A stretch of DNA of 64,000 bases from Syncephalastrum monosporum B8922. Its lineage: Eukaryota; Mucoromycota; Mucoromycetes; Mucorales; Syncephalastraceae. This document shows, one piece after another, positions 1-10,974 of this stretch (the stretch's first letter is position 1; each line of letters starts with the position of its first letter). The position numbers and the translations under genes were made by a program. The DNA lies in the NCBI GenBank assembly GCA_000697355.1, contig JNEN01001257.1, forward strand, positions 62,001-126,000, given 5' to 3'. Under the pieces are notes generated by a model. That model had not been told where the DNA came from, did not search any database, and saw nothing but the letters and a program-made list of their open reading frames with translations.

Positions 1-30
1 CCACAGGGTAAATACGATGACCTATCATAC

Positions 31-36
<6 letters not shown>

Positions 37-62
<26 letters not shown>
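37..62. repeat. (TA)n microsatellite
   Basis: Alternating AT/TA tract inside the presumed intron upstream of the FAR1 exon. No function is inferred. Confidence 0.85.
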
Positions 63-65
<3 letters not shown>

Positions 66-138
66 CAGCCGTGTATGTTCAAGAGAACCCTGTCTAATCT
101 GATGCCATATTGTTTTTATTTATTTCCATTCCACGTAG

Positions 139-1944
139 AACATCTACGTTTATTGTTCTCGTGAGGGTTTACCCGACTCTCAACGCAACCCAAAATCCAA
201 CCCTAAACGCAAACGACCCTCGAAACGATGCGACTGTCACTGGCGTGTTGTCCTGTATGAATCAGGAGGTCATTGGGAATTCCGCAAGTCACTGAATCCT
301 GAAGCCGCGTTCCATAATCATGAACTTATGCGGCCCGAAGAGATTGAGCGCAACTGGCCGAAAGAAGTCATTGACATGATCTTCGAGCTCGCCCGGCAGC
401 ATCTGCCGACGCCTGAAATTCGGGCACGGATACAAGCCGAGTTTCCCGATATCAGCTGGAATGAACGACGTTTCTATAATCGACTGTCGGAAGAGCGACA
501 AAAGATCAAACAGCGTGAAGCGGCCTCACGTGCGCATCGACTGACGACGGAATGGGCACGCGTGTGCATGGCTGCAGCGGGCAGCGAGGACTTGTCGAGC
601 TTTGTCGAAGGCGAGGTTGCCAAGTTGCTTGCGGCGACGTGTCAGATGGCCAAGCTGGACCCGGCAACTCTGACTGCGCCCGTGATCACGGATGACCCGG
701 AATACGACTCCGAGCCTCCCACGCAGCCGTCGCAGGGCAATGTGCATCTGCCCTCGTCCTCACAGGACCATCCCGAGACCACCACCACCACAACCACAAC
801 CACAACCACAGCAACTACAGCCACAGCCACAGCCAGCGGCAGCGGTGGTAACCAGCCAACCCAGACGACGCCGTCCTCGTCACAACAGCCACAGCAACCA
901 CAACCGCCGTCAAAGCGAAAGTCAAAGATGAAGCCGCCTTTCCCCAAACCCGTCTCAACCGCACCCAAGCGCCCGGATGTACCTAAAGGCTTTGCGCTCG
1001 TGACAGTGCCACGCCACAGCTACACTGTCAAGATTCACAGTCAGCGCTTTGCTAACGAGATTCAACGCGCTCCACGCCGTTCGCATTCTACCACGACGGA
1101 AGATGACTTCATGATGCCCGTGCGAAAGACGTCTCGCAAAGGCAAATCCAAGCAGCAGAGCACGATGGAAGACGAGCCGCTTCTGCCCAATTCCATGATG
1201 GTGGAAGCACCTACGCATTCGGCCACCTCGCCACAGCAGCATGAGCAGCATCACCAACACCAGCAACAGTCAGCTGCAGCCGCGGCGGCGGCGGCTGCTG
1301 CTATGCCATCGCCATCGCCGTTCATGTATCCCCACTATGACGTATCGTACGCGCAGTCGTTCGGTCGCTATCATCAGCACCATCCATACTCGCAAGCGCC
1401 TGAATTCGGTGCGATGCACTTTGAAGCCGTACCAGCGGCCCCGGCGGCGTCTGCAGGGAATGAGCCCACCATCCACCCTGCATTGCAGTCGAACCCGATG
1501 GCTCACGCGAAAGCGCCCATACCGCCCGAGTATCAGCTCCAACAGTCGCATCAGCATCAACATCAACATCAACATCATCAACATCATCAGCATCACCACC
1601 CGCAGCTCGGAATGGCGCCTCCACCGCCCCATCCGCCACTGGCGGCCATCGCGTCTGTCCCGTCAAGAAACTCGACTGATCCTATCATGATGAGTAAACC
1701 GGACCATGACGACGGACAGCATCACGGTCATGCTACCAGCCAATCGTCCACACAACCTTCTCAGCAGCAGCCACAGCAGCAGGATCTGTTTATGCCGCCG
1801 CCTCCCCCTTCGCCTTCTCACCACCCCCCTCCGCCACACCCCCATTCCTCTCATCGCGTGCTCTATCCAGACACGCCCGATACGCCTATGCCTCATAACC
1901 AGCAAGAACATCCACAGCAACGCGAACAACAGCAACATGAATGA
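139..1944 (+). CDS. FAR1-type zinc-finger protein, 3' portion (5' end outside window)
   Basis: The reading frame is open from about 139, directly after a tag acceptor, so the ATG at 328 is not the true start. Seen: Y-C-S-R-E-G, then a basic stretch, C-D-C-H-W-R, G-H-W-E-F and H-N-H-E-L, the Cys/His pattern of the FAR1/WRKY-GCM1 DNA-binding fold shared with MULE transposases. A charged helical segment follows at 328-530 (L-P-T-P-E-I-R and E-R-R-F-Y-N-R-L). The rest is low complexity: Thr, Gln, Ala, His and Pro runs, including a CAT/CAA-encoded His/Gln array near 1545-1605. No transposase catalytic domain is present, so this is inferred to be a host nuclear DNA-binding protein. The first part of the FAR1 fold must lie in an upstream exon; a donor at about 7 (gtaaat) or 73 (gtatgt) could join it. 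The stop is TGA at 1942. The domain call is good; targets are unknown. Confidence 0.75.
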   Translation, partial: NIYVYCSREGLPDSQRNPKSNPKRKRPSKRCDCHWRVVLYESGGHWEFRKSLNPEAAFHNHELMRPEEIERNWPKEVIDMIFELARQHLPTPEIRARIQAEFPDISWNERRFYNRLSEERQKIKQREAASRAHRLTTEWARVCMAAAGSEDLSSFVEGEVAKLLAATCQMAKLDPATLTAPVITDDPEYDSEPPTQPSQGNVHLPSSSQDHPETTTTTTTTTTTATTATATASGSGGNQPTQTTPSSSQQPQQPQPPSKRKSKMKPPFPKPVSTAPKRPDVPKGFALVTVPRHSYTVKIHSQRFANEIQRAPRRSHSTTTEDDFMMPVRKTSRKGKSKQQSTMEDEPLLPNSMMVEAPTHSATSPQQHEQHHQHQQQSAAAAAAAAAAMPSPSPFMYPHYDVSYAQSFGRYHQHHPYSQAPEFGAMHFEAVPAAPAASAGNEPTIHPALQSNPMAHAKAPIPPEYQLQQSHQHQHQHQHHQHHQHHHPQLGMAPPPPHPPLAAIASVPSRNSTDPIMMSKPDHDDGQHHGHATSQSSTQPSQQQPQQQDLFMPPPPPSPSHHPPPPHPHSSHRVLYPDTPDTPMPHNQQEHPQQREQQQHE

Positions 1945-2296
1945 GCAACCTATTAGTACAGCCCACAACAATACAGTCCATACATACACATATGTCAATT
2001 AGCACAACCACTCCTTTTTATACTCTATACTGCCTTCTTGTACATTCACATTCCTTTTATCCTTTCTGGCGCAATACACATACGCAGGCATCATGCAAAC
2101 GCAATTTTCCAAATTAGCTCTCACTTTGCATGAATGGAAGTCACATGGAAGTAGCAAGCAAAGTACCTGATGGGAGCGAAACCCTTGTTGACCCATTATT
2201 TGCTCGTTAATACATTTTCAATTTGAGTCTTCTTCTCGCTCTCGTCCTCCTTTCTCGAAACAAGAATAGAAAAAAAAAAAACAACTATCTAGCAGC
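1945..2296. other. Intergenic, FAR1 gene 3' flank / aminotransferase promoter
   Basis: About 350 bases with no plausible coding exon. The last 100 bases are pyrimidine-rich and end in an A12 run about 20 bases before the aminotransferase ATG. Confidence 0.6.
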
Positions 2297-4373
2297 ATGG
2301 CCCAACCACGCGAGACCGAAGAGTCATCCACTGCTCATCAAACACTACGCTCTTTCCCGGGCAACCAGCACAAAGGCCACAAGGATAAGGCAGAAGGTCG
2401 CGTCTTTGGCATTGAACATCCGGGCTCAACAGGCGTTATCTACGCCATGGACAGAGCTGCTCAGATTGGCTTCTCTTATGATGATCCTGACTGGGGTAAG
2501 TAACGCCCTATCGCACAACGAAGCCAAGTTCTCTCATCATGAGCCTCTCCTTTTTCTCTTCATTTTTTTTTTCACGTGCAGCCAACTTTGGTCAAGGCGC
2601 GCCAGAAGGTAAGTATACTTCTAAGAAAGTCTTTGATGTGTCTTTTAAACGTATGCATATCGACAGTGGGCCCCATCGAGGGCTGCATGGAGAAGCCCAC
2701 GCATTTCCACATGCCTATAGAGGCATATGAATACGCACCAACGGATGGTACCAAGGAATTACGTACGACCGTCGCGAACCTTTACAACGAGATTTACCGT
2801 CAAGGCAAAAAGTCCAAGTACACTCTCGATAACGTAAACGAACAAAAAGAAAGATGACATAGTGATTTCCTAATTGAATTTTGTAACAAAAAAAGGTATG
2901 CATCGTTCCGGGTGGACGGGCCGGCTTGACCCGTCTGGCAGCGGCCATAGGTACATAGTTCGGCTTCTCCGCCTTCGCATATACTCGTGCTAAATCACTC
3001 TGACTCAAGGTGAATGCAACGTGGGCTACTTCTTACCCGAGGTAAGCGATGTAAACATCGTCCGACCACATCCTCACTCCTCCATGATGTTTGCTTGCTA
3101 TATAGTATACGGCGTATGAGCAAATGCTCGGTGTATTCAAGCGTTTTGTGCCCATCCCGGCCACGCTAGATGAGGAAAGTAACTACCATATCAATCTGGA
3201 AGACGTGCGTAAGGAGATCAATGGCCGTGGGTTAGGGGTTATTCTTGGTTCCAATCCACGTAACCCCACCGGCCAAGTGTTGGAAGGCGAAAAGCTCAAG
3301 GAACTGGTTGAGACGGCCAAGGAGCGACACACGACGCTGATCTTGGATGAGTTCTATTCTGCCTATGTGTACACTCATGACCGTGAAGAGGACGGTCGTA
3401 CGGTCAGCGCTAGTGAATTCATCGATGGTAGGTGAAACTGTTGGATATTTTCTCGCTGGCTCATGTATGTCTACGCAGATGTCAACAAAGACCCTGTCAT
3501 TATTATCGATGGCCTTACCAAGAATTTTCGTGTATGCTTCCTGATATGTAAACACTGCGTAACGCTAAACGTCAGATTGTGTCTTGTGTATAGCTTCCTG
3601 GGTGGCGCGTGTGCTGGATCGTGGGTCCCAAATCCGTCATGGACTCTATGCGAAATTGTGGCTCATTTCTAGAAGGTAGGATACAAGGAAGGCAATATGA
3701 GAGCCTTGATAATCCGAAGGCTGATCTGCTGTTCCTGTTGATCAGGAGGAGCAAACCATCCATTACAGGTAGCAGCCCTGCCCCTTCTGGAACCTAGTGC
3801 TTTCCGCAATGAAGCCAAATATCTCCAACGACATTTTCGTGACAAGCGGGACCGCGTACTTCAGCGATTGAAGGCAATGGGCTTCCATATCAAGTTCCCA
3901 CCCAATGCCACCTTTTATGTCTGGCTCGATTTGCGTCAGCTCCCACCTCCCATCAATGTGGATCTCAATTTTTTCGAGGAGTGTTTGAAGGAGAAAGTGT
4001 AAGTGAGACTCACATCTCATGTATGCCTTTGACTCACGTCAGATTTAAACAGAATTGTGGTCCCTGGCATCTTTTTTGACATCAATGTAAGTTCATTCAA
4101 GCTTGTATCAAGCATTTGAATCCGCTTACACACATTTTTCACACCCGCTGTTATCAATTAGCCGGCGCACCGGAGAGAGCTATTTGATTCGCCCTGCGCT
4201 CACTTTGTCCGCTTGAGTTTTGGCCCTCCCATGGAAGAATTGGAGCGTGGCCTTGATAAGGTCGAACGAGGTAAACACCATATGATGAATGGCATAACAG
4301 CATGGCTAATCATGTTTTTTATTGACACCATCTATCTTCTTGTATAGTGGTGAAAAAATTTAAACGCGGGTAA
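2297..4373 (+). CDS. PLP-dependent class I/II aminotransferase
   Basis: Twelve exons join in frame (introns near 2496, 2610, 2833, 2952, 3042, 3427, 3530, 3676, 4000, 4087 and 4272). Landmarks of fold-type I aminotransferases are visible: Y-A-P-T-D-G-T-K-E-L near residue 110, V-P-G-G-R-A-G-L-T, the S-N-P-R-N-P-T-G-Q cofactor segment, I-L-D-E-F-Y-S-A-Y with the pyridine-binding Asp, the Schiff-base Lys in D-G-L-T-K-N-F-R followed by L-P-G-W-R, and a C-terminal V-R-L-S-F-G-P-P with the substrate carboxylate Arg. It is about 450 residues long, normal for the family. It moves an amino group between an amino acid and a 2-oxo acid in the cytosol; the substrate cannot be told (tyrosine/aromatic, ACC-synthase-like and alanine types are all related). 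It converges on the carrier gene, 135 bases away. Confidence 0.88.
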
Positions 4374-4508
4374 TCACTGTACAAATCTAAAATGGGGAAA
4401 ACAATAATAAACAACAGGTGAATGCACACAAAAGAACGGAAAATGCCTCTCTTTTCTTTGGCTGCGTGTGTATAAGTATTCGTGTAGGTAGTGTGTGTGT
4501 GTACGACT

Positions 4509-5594
4509 TTAGGCGGCCAGCTTCTGGCGGGACTTGAGGAGGATAGCGTAGGCAACGATAGTATAGTTTGTGAAGACGTCCTTCATCATAAAGAGAAGGG
4601 CCTGCGAAAGCACCGCCTTGAAGATCTGCGTGCTCATACCCTAAGAATCATATATGACCGGTAAGCCAAGTTGTCCCAATACCAATCAATGTGCTTCTAT
4701 ACCTTGTACCAGCCAAAGAATCCTTCATTCTTCAGAACACGAGCCAGTACATCGCCGGCGCCCTTGTAGGCGACGACCTTGTCCTGGATCTCCTTGCTAG
4801 GCTTCCACTGCAGACGGACCTTGGCCATAATATATGGGTAGGTAATGATGGTCGCCAATGTCTTGCTGAGGGCGCCCACAAGGAAGTTGACACCAGGCGA
4901 CATCTGAAGGTTCAGCGTGGTGAGGACAAATTGCTTGATCTTTTCAAAGCTGCCATAAGTAATGGCAGGGTTGACGCAAAGGATCAGCGAAGGACGAATG
5001 CCGTGCCACAGACCGGGAATGCCTTCCTCTTGCATGATGGTCGAGCAAGTGCCGAAGAAGCCCTGACGCTCATGAACAGGTAGAGTCTGCTGGCGCGTGG
5101 ATACGACGGAAATGGGTGTCGTCACGAGCGTTGTCAGGGCACCGGCAGCGGCACCGAGGAGGAGCTCCAACGCGGTTGACAGCGTACCACCGGCCGGGTT
5201 GAAGTTTTTGTTGTAAAGGTCGCGGATCATGGAGTAGCAGTAGAAGTAGGTGAAGTTGGTCGACGCGGTACCAATTAAGGAGCTTCCGAGACCGGCATAC
5301 AGACCTGACAGACCCTCCTTGTTCAAAATTTGCATGATACCGTCCAAGGCGTTGTCATAGTGCTCCTGTTCCTTATCGTCGAGTGCATCGTGCTTTGTCT
5401 GGACCTGGATGCGTGTCTTTATACTGTTTGGTCGTTAATAAAACAGGTGGATATGTATTGCGAATTTTGTCGTTATCATCTTGTGCAACTCACATGTCGA
5501 GAGGGTAGACAAGCGTCAGAGCAAACATGGCGCCGAACGAACCGGCGAACGCATGGCCGACCGGCGGCAAGACAAGTTTGGATTCGACGGCCAT
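4509..5594 (-). CDS. ANT1: Mitochondrial-carrier-family protein, peroxisomal adenine nucleotide transporter type
   Basis: Three exons (introns near 4650-4700 and 5420-5492). The protein has about 315 residues in three repeats. The first carrier signature is created by splicing: P-L-D-I-I-K-T-R-I-Q-V-Q. The second repeat has T-T-P-I-S-V-V-S-T-R and the third Y-P-Y-I-M-A-K-V-R-L-Q-W. The third motif and the start M-A-V-E-S-K resemble PMP34/SLC25A17 and yeast Ant1, which exchange ATP and AMP across the peroxisomal membrane for fatty acid activation and beta-oxidation. Sorting to peroxisomes is inferred from family likeness, not from a visible signal. The ATG at 5594 was chosen because the longer in-frame extension is an artificial Phe/Leu-rich translation of a GA-rich leader. 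The C-terminus ends K-S-R-Q-K-L-A-A. The symbol is tentative. Confidence 0.82.
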
Positions 5595-6328
5595 CAAAAA
5601 AGTATGGAGGGTGGAAGAGGTAAGAAGGAAGAAATAAGAGAAGAAGAAGAAAAGAAAAAGGAAGTGGAGGAAGAGGGGCAAAATGAAAGCGGGAAAGCTC
5701 AAACGAGCTCAAGGTAAAATTGCTGACTCAAGGTCTTTTGGGCTTTTTGCCGTTGTGGTCGGCCGACGTGCTCCGACATTCAAGCTCGTGACTTCAAAAA
5801 ACCCAAACTTCTGCAGAGTGATCTCCTGCTGGTTTCGGAATTATTCATGCTTTTCTTTTTTGCGGCCAGCGGTTTACCCTGCGGCTCCTAGATATATGTT
5901 TAGTGATTTAGTGATCGTCTTGAATGTGAAAATACAATATTTTCAATGGCATCATCCGGAAATTGCCACTGCCGAGTATCACATTTTCCATATCAGAAGG
6001 TGATACAAATCAGCACACGTCGCTTTCAAATCAAAATTCAATCATCTACCCCACACCGCCCTATCTCCATGACAATGCGGAACAAAAAAATAAAATGATT
6101 ACGTCTGCCTTTTCCACTCTCCACAATGACCTCTGCAACCATCAAGAAGTATAGGAACCACCCATACCTGTAACGATCATACGTCCAATATACATCATTA
6201 CAAGGCAAGGTGCATGCCGTTAAATGTAGCTGCTCGGTTTTACTGTCACGTTGAGGGGTGAAAAGGAGGAGGTATGTACAAAGAAAACGAGTAAAAATGT
6301 ATGGATGAGGTCGAACCAAAGATGCTTT
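5595..6328. other. Intergenic between carrier and TRM112
   Basis: About 730 bases holding the purine-rich leader and promoter of the carrier (minus strand) and the 3' flank of TRM112. No open frame looks like protein. Confidence 0.55.
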
Positions 6329-6811
6329 TTAGATTTCGTGCTCAGCAAGGAGCATGTTGGGAATACCATCCTTGATCCTGTATTCGTGGTTACAGTTGGG
6401 GCAGACCATGACACCTTGCTGCAGATGTGTCTATTGTAATGTGTAAGCTGCTGTTCCAAACTCTGCTTATGTAAACCTCACCTCAAGAATGACATTGTGC
6501 AGAGTACGCAGGAATGCTTCGTCCTCGGTCGCATTCTCAGGCACTTGGGCAGGAAGCGACGAAATGCCAAGCTTGAATAAAATGGTATGAATTGACGGAA
6601 TCCTCGTTGTCCAAGTTTCCTGTTACTCTACCTGGAGAGCAGTAGCATTCAAGGCTTCCCAATCAAGCTTGGGAAGAATGTTGGCCAGGAATTCTGGGCT
6701 GTACTCGGCCTCAATCATCTCGAGTTGAACGTCCTTGAGCTGCAGAGGGAAGTTGTTGGAATTGCAGTTTTTGACATGGCACTGCAGCATGTTATGAGTG
6801 ATGATGCGCAT
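6329..6811 (-). CDS. TRM112: TRM112-like methyltransferase activator subunit
   Basis: Three exons with introns near 6573-6631 and 6434-6481. The spliced protein has about 125 residues, the usual TRM112 size. It starts M-R-I-I-T-H-N-M-L-Q-C-H-V, the conserved N-terminus of the family. The C-terminus has M-V-C-P-N-C-N-H-E-Y-R-I followed by G-I-P-N-M-L-L. TRM112 is the small zinc-binding partner that stabilises and activates several methyltransferases acting on translation components: Trm9 and Trm11 (tRNA), Bud23 (18S rRNA) and Mtq2 (release factor eRF1). The central part has the usual acidic helices (E-A-E-Y-S-P-E-F). Longer ORF starts upstream are spurious; the ATG at 6811 gives the conserved start. 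Cys pairing is reduced: only C-P-N-C is clear at the C-terminus, with other Cys (C-H-V-K-N-C) at the N-terminus, as in the family. Confidence 0.93.
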
Positions 6812-9127
6812 AGTGAAAATGTAGGATAAATGATAGTATTGGTATGAATGGCTCTTGTCTGGATAACTAATGCTGCTTTTTTTTTCTTTCGCGATTTCCA
6901 AGCCACTCAGACACTGCGCACTTCCCTATCATTTATGCAGGTGATTTTGTCCGCGTTTCTCCTTCCTTAACCTTTCTCTTTCTACAAGACATCGTTTCAC
7001 TGCTAGGAGCGTTAGAGCTTCAATTGTTAGCAACTGTGTATGCATAGATAATATTATGCAGCCATTAGATAGTCAGATCGCGCGTACTTTTGCTATGGTG
7101 TCATGTGAAAGAGAAGTAGCTGACGCTGCCTTGCTGCCCGATACCTCCGCCTGCTGCATTCAGAGCTATTCTAAGCGTGAACAAGCAGCCTTGTCGACGT
7201 TTTATGAACGACAGCTAAATACACTACACAGACTGAATCAGCACCACTCTAATATTGAGCATATGCCAGTCTGCTACGTACTAATGTCTTCAAAAAAAAA
7301 AAAAGGATAGATAGAACAGCCATAATCACAAATCTGTTAATGGTCTTGGAGAACGTTTAAAGAACCGTTATCGCGATCGAGCTCTCTGCGGCGAGGCTTT
7401 CTCGTCTCTTTTTTTATTCTGTGAATGAGAGCTTATCTACGATCTGTACCGATCACTACAAAGCTGTCGTACATTGCTCAGATGGTGCAGCTGTTGGACA
7501 GGGATTTTTGGAAGCACATACAATGATGTGTGAGCATCAAGATGGAGAGTGCACCTTTCAACTATGGCTACTGTAGATTGTAATCCCCTTTATTCTTAAC
7601 CTCAGATTTCCACCCTATACAGTATTGCGAAAACCTATGTACCTGGGCTGTCACTCCAATAATCCATCAAGGAAATCACATGCTTTGATCTGACAACACT
7701 ACAAAAATCCAACTTTATGACACAAGGGAGATGGCGGCATAGAAAGTTTTTCTTGAGGTAGCATGCTATTCAGAGCAAATGTTGGATCTGCCGATAGAAG
7801 ATTACAACCTTTTTTTGAATAAGCTGGAGCTTTGTACTCGAGATTGGCCGCTTACCTGTTACCAAGTATGCGCGACGTGCTAGTGTATGGGATCGTTTCG
7901 TTAGATATGAATCTATCAAATTATTCTTATTATTAAACGTATATCGAGCCATTTAGAAGTCATATATGCATGCTCAGCTCGTAGTCTTAAATTAAAGACT
8001 TTGCTGCTGATTGGAGAAGATACAGTAAAAGAGCATAGCAATTGAACAGGACCACCGTCTACTACTCTTGAAAATTATTTCGACGGGTTGCATCGCCACC
8101 TCTAACCTGCCCCGTATTGTATGGGCAAACACCCGATATGGTGTAAAGCCGAGATCTACCAATGAACAGGGGATGCTTAAACGCCCTGCGGTCCTATCAC
8201 TCATATTTGAGCGGCCAAATGCATAATACTGTTGGCACGTGTTTTAGAGCATTCGCTTAAAGTTTACCCCTCTCATGACAGACCCGCCAAAATGAATAAT
8301 GTCAGTGCACGGTAAGCGACCGAATGAGTAGCGTGGGATTATTGTGATTACATACACCAGCTTCACGGATAAGGTATACTGACATCTACATTCAGGTTTT
8401 TGTGACGTATCATTTCCACTTATTCTCTGACAACATCATCTTGCCTATGTACTATGTCTTCGGCACGTCCGGATTGGCTTTTGGTTAATTCATTGTTTAC
8501 TTAAAAGCTCCTTATAGTGAATGAATCATAAGTTATTACTTCATCATTTTTCATAATAATTAGCTTGAAGCAACCTTGCATTATTAGGGGATAGGAACAA
8601 GGAAAGTAGCGAATACCAGTGGTATATGCAAAGATCACTGTACTCAGTAAAACAAAAAGCCTTCGCAGAAGATATACTTAGGCCATAATCTAAAAACAGA
8701 TTTTACCACGCCAAATATGACATAATGCAAGATCGCATCGTACTATATGTATTACCCAATAAGCACATAGAGCTGTGTCATATTATACATTTGTTGTCGC
8801 ACCGTAGTACGCGACTATAATATCACTTCCTCCCATTTAACCATTTAAAATGGTGTTTCCTCTCCTGTGATGGATCAGAATACCAGAGGGATGAAGGTGG
8901 TTATACAAAGCTTGTTGATGCATTAAGGAGGATGAACGGTTAATATTTTTCAGCAGCATAACGTATATGGGGTATCCTGATGCATAACCCAATATGGTCA
9001 ATTGCCGTGTTTGATTTTCTTTCTTCTTTCGGCACGGTATATAAATGCACACCGCATATGACACTGATTTTTGACAACCCATATTTATATCACCTATACA
9101 CACATAGTGCTCATAATACGCATCTTA
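6812..9127. other. Gene-poor AT-rich region upstream of the HMG-box gene
   Basis: About 2.3 kb with no recognisable gene on either strand. The short open frames (for example 7056-7310 plus and 8837-9103 minus) lack family features and splice context. It contains TRM112's promoter (right of 6812) and the HMG gene's promoter. Confidence 0.55.
9038..9045 (+). promoter_or_regulatory. TATA box of the HMG-box gene
   Basis: A perfect TATATAAA lies about 83 bases before the chosen ATG (9128), a typical spacing for a TATA-driven gene with a short leader. It also lies upstream of the in-frame ATG at 9071, so it does not by itself decide the start. Confidence 0.55.
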
Positions 9128-9850
9128 ATGGCTAAGACAAAAACCCAACAACGGATACCGCGACCCATGAACTGCTTTATTGCCTTTCGACTCGAGAAGC
9201 AGAAAGAGATCAAAGCTCAATTTCCCGGTATCAATCACCGCAGCATCTCAAAGGTCGTCGCCAAGTGGTGGAAGGAGCTCCCAGAAGCAGAGAAGCAGCC
9301 TTATATGGAGCGCGCCAAACTCGCGAAAAAGGAACACGAGCAAGCCTACCCATCCTACCGTTTCTGTCCTCAAAAACGCGTTGGCCAGAAACGAAAGTAC
9401 ACCAAGAACAAGCAGGAGGACGCAGAGCTGCTTAGCAAGGTGGAGATGCTATCCGTATCTGCATCCCCCTCCGTGTTACCATCCCCGGCCTTGTCAAGTT
9501 CGACTGTTGTGACGACCCCAAGAGTACAAGTCATGGTGAAGAAAGAGGAAGACGAGGAGGATATGAAATACCGCCCGGAGGTATACACCTTGCCGCCTCA
9601 GGAATATCTGCAGCAACAACAGTATAGTAGTGTACAAACGCAGCTGATCTATCCTTTTAGCGAGCATCATTTCATCGATGCCGCCACTTTACTCCCAGAG
9701 CAGACATATGGTACTTATCCTTTCTCGCCTGCTTTATTAGACTATGCCTTAAACTCTACGCTGACTCTCAGTCATCCTCATACTTCCTACATCGATCCTG
9801 CTTTTATTTTCGCTCCGCAAGCTTCATGCCTTTCTAATATCACTATCTGA
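9128..9850 (+). CDS. HMG-box (MATA/Sox-type) transcription factor
   Basis: Single-exon gene of 240 residues. The HMG box lies at residues 9-85: R-I-P-R-P-M-N-C-F-I-A-F-R, then I-N-H-R-S-I-S-K-V-V-A-K-W-W-K-E-L-P and Y-P-S-Y-R-F-C-P-Q-K-R, the sequence-specific MATA/Sox class that binds and bends the minor groove. A basic stretch (residues 82-100) could be a nuclear localisation signal. The tail is Ser/Pro-, Gln- and aromatic-rich, as in activation domains. The start at 9128 is preferred over 9071 because the extra 19 residues are hydrophobic and outside the domain. Mating-type and sex genes of fungi use this class, but the neighbours are TRM112 and a methyltransferase, not the triose-phosphate transporter and RNA helicase that flank mucoralean sexM/sexP, so a sex-locus call is not supported. 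Confidence 0.85.
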   Translation: MAKTKTQQRIPRPMNCFIAFRLEKQKEIKAQFPGINHRSISKVVAKWWKELPEAEKQPYMERAKLAKKEHEQAYPSYRFCPQKRVGQKRKYTKNKQEDAELLSKVEMLSVSASPSVLPSPALSSSTVVTTPRVQVMVKKEEDEEDMKYRPEVYTLPPQEYLQQQQYSSVQTQLIYPFSEHHFIDAATLLPEQTYGTYPFSPALLDYALNSTLTLSHPHTSYIDPAFIFAPQASCLSNITI

Positions 9851-10974
9851 AGAACATCGCTTATGTTTATGCTAGATTCCCTCTGTTCTCTTTTCTTTTT
9901 CATTTATTATTCTCCTTGTCATTATCATACTTGTACGCATTCATGCAAAACATGCTTTTTTTTTTCTTTTTCCTTTTTCATACAACTCGGTTAGATTTAG
10001 ACATATATAGTACCATATGGTAAAAGCACTCCCACAATAAACACATGAATTACATCTAAATGCAGCACTTTTATATATACATAATCGCCCACGCTGCAGT
10101 ACAGAAGCTTTTTGACAGCATAGACTGAGCGCGACACACGTTCTGAGTACGCCGGAAATACAAAACTCCTAATCATCTTTACAGCAATCAAGTAGTTTGG
10201 AGAAGAATTAACGTGCAGTTTTAAACGAATCACATGCGCAGATCGAGTAATACATGTCGATTTCAGTGAGCTACCTCAACTTGTGTACTTCTATACTTAA
10301 AGACGTCTATATAGTAGTGCTTACATAAGAGTTATAGCCATCTGTTCCTTGCCCTTTCGTCTGTACAAAGCTTTATTAGCGAGACGTCTCATCGGATAGC
10401 TTTTACGTCCAATCTTCTCCTATCATATTTTCCAGCTCGTGTCACGTCATGTAAACCTTGTTCGCACATGAGACTGTACCAGCATACCAGCTTAAATCGA
10501 TATGACGCCGACATCCGAAATAGTCGCCCAGGGTTGGAGACCAAGTCTTTATATACACGTACAGGAGGAATTATCTATTAACAGTTGAAGAAAGAACAAG
10601 AAAGGAGTATACTGATAATACTGATTGTTTATGGGCTGTGATACATAAGGGAGAAAAAGCAACAGACCAAAACCATAAGATTCTGTGCTCACCACGACTT
10701 GTGAACAGTAACACACACATGGAACACAAATGGATATGGAGAGCCTACTAAGTGCTGCACAACCATTCAAAGACGCACCATCTCGTAAATCTTTACACGA
10801 CTGGCCTGAAGGAGGGACCTACCTGGACTTAAAAAAAAAAAAAAAACTCTTTTTCCTCGTTTCCTTTTCTTCTTCTTGTTTTCCTCACTTCCGTTCTTTA
10901 TTTTCGTTCTTCATTTTCTTCTCTTTCCTAATTTCTAGTTTATTTATCTGCAGCTTATATCATCATATCTCTCG
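9851..10974. other. Intergenic, HMG gene terminator side and methyltransferase promoter
   Basis: About 1.1 kb. The start is T-rich (3' flank of the HMG gene). The last 150 bases are a long pyrimidine tract before the methyltransferase ATG at 10975, a common fungal core-promoter feature. A short open frame at 10730 ends in the poly-A/poly-pyrimidine stretch and is probably a chance or upstream ORF. Confidence 0.5.

Noticed and set aside
642..968. Minus-strand Val-rich open frame over the FAR1 gene
   Set aside because: Antisense shadow of the Thr/Gln repeat.
7056..7310. 84-codon frame in the gene-poor region after TRM112
   Set aside because: Ends in a poly-A run (poly-Lys); no homology signal and no splice sites.
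9128..9850. Calling the HMG gene a sexM/sexP locus
   Set aside because: The flanking genes (TRM112, methyltransferase) are not the transporter and helicase that flank the known mucoralean sex locus.
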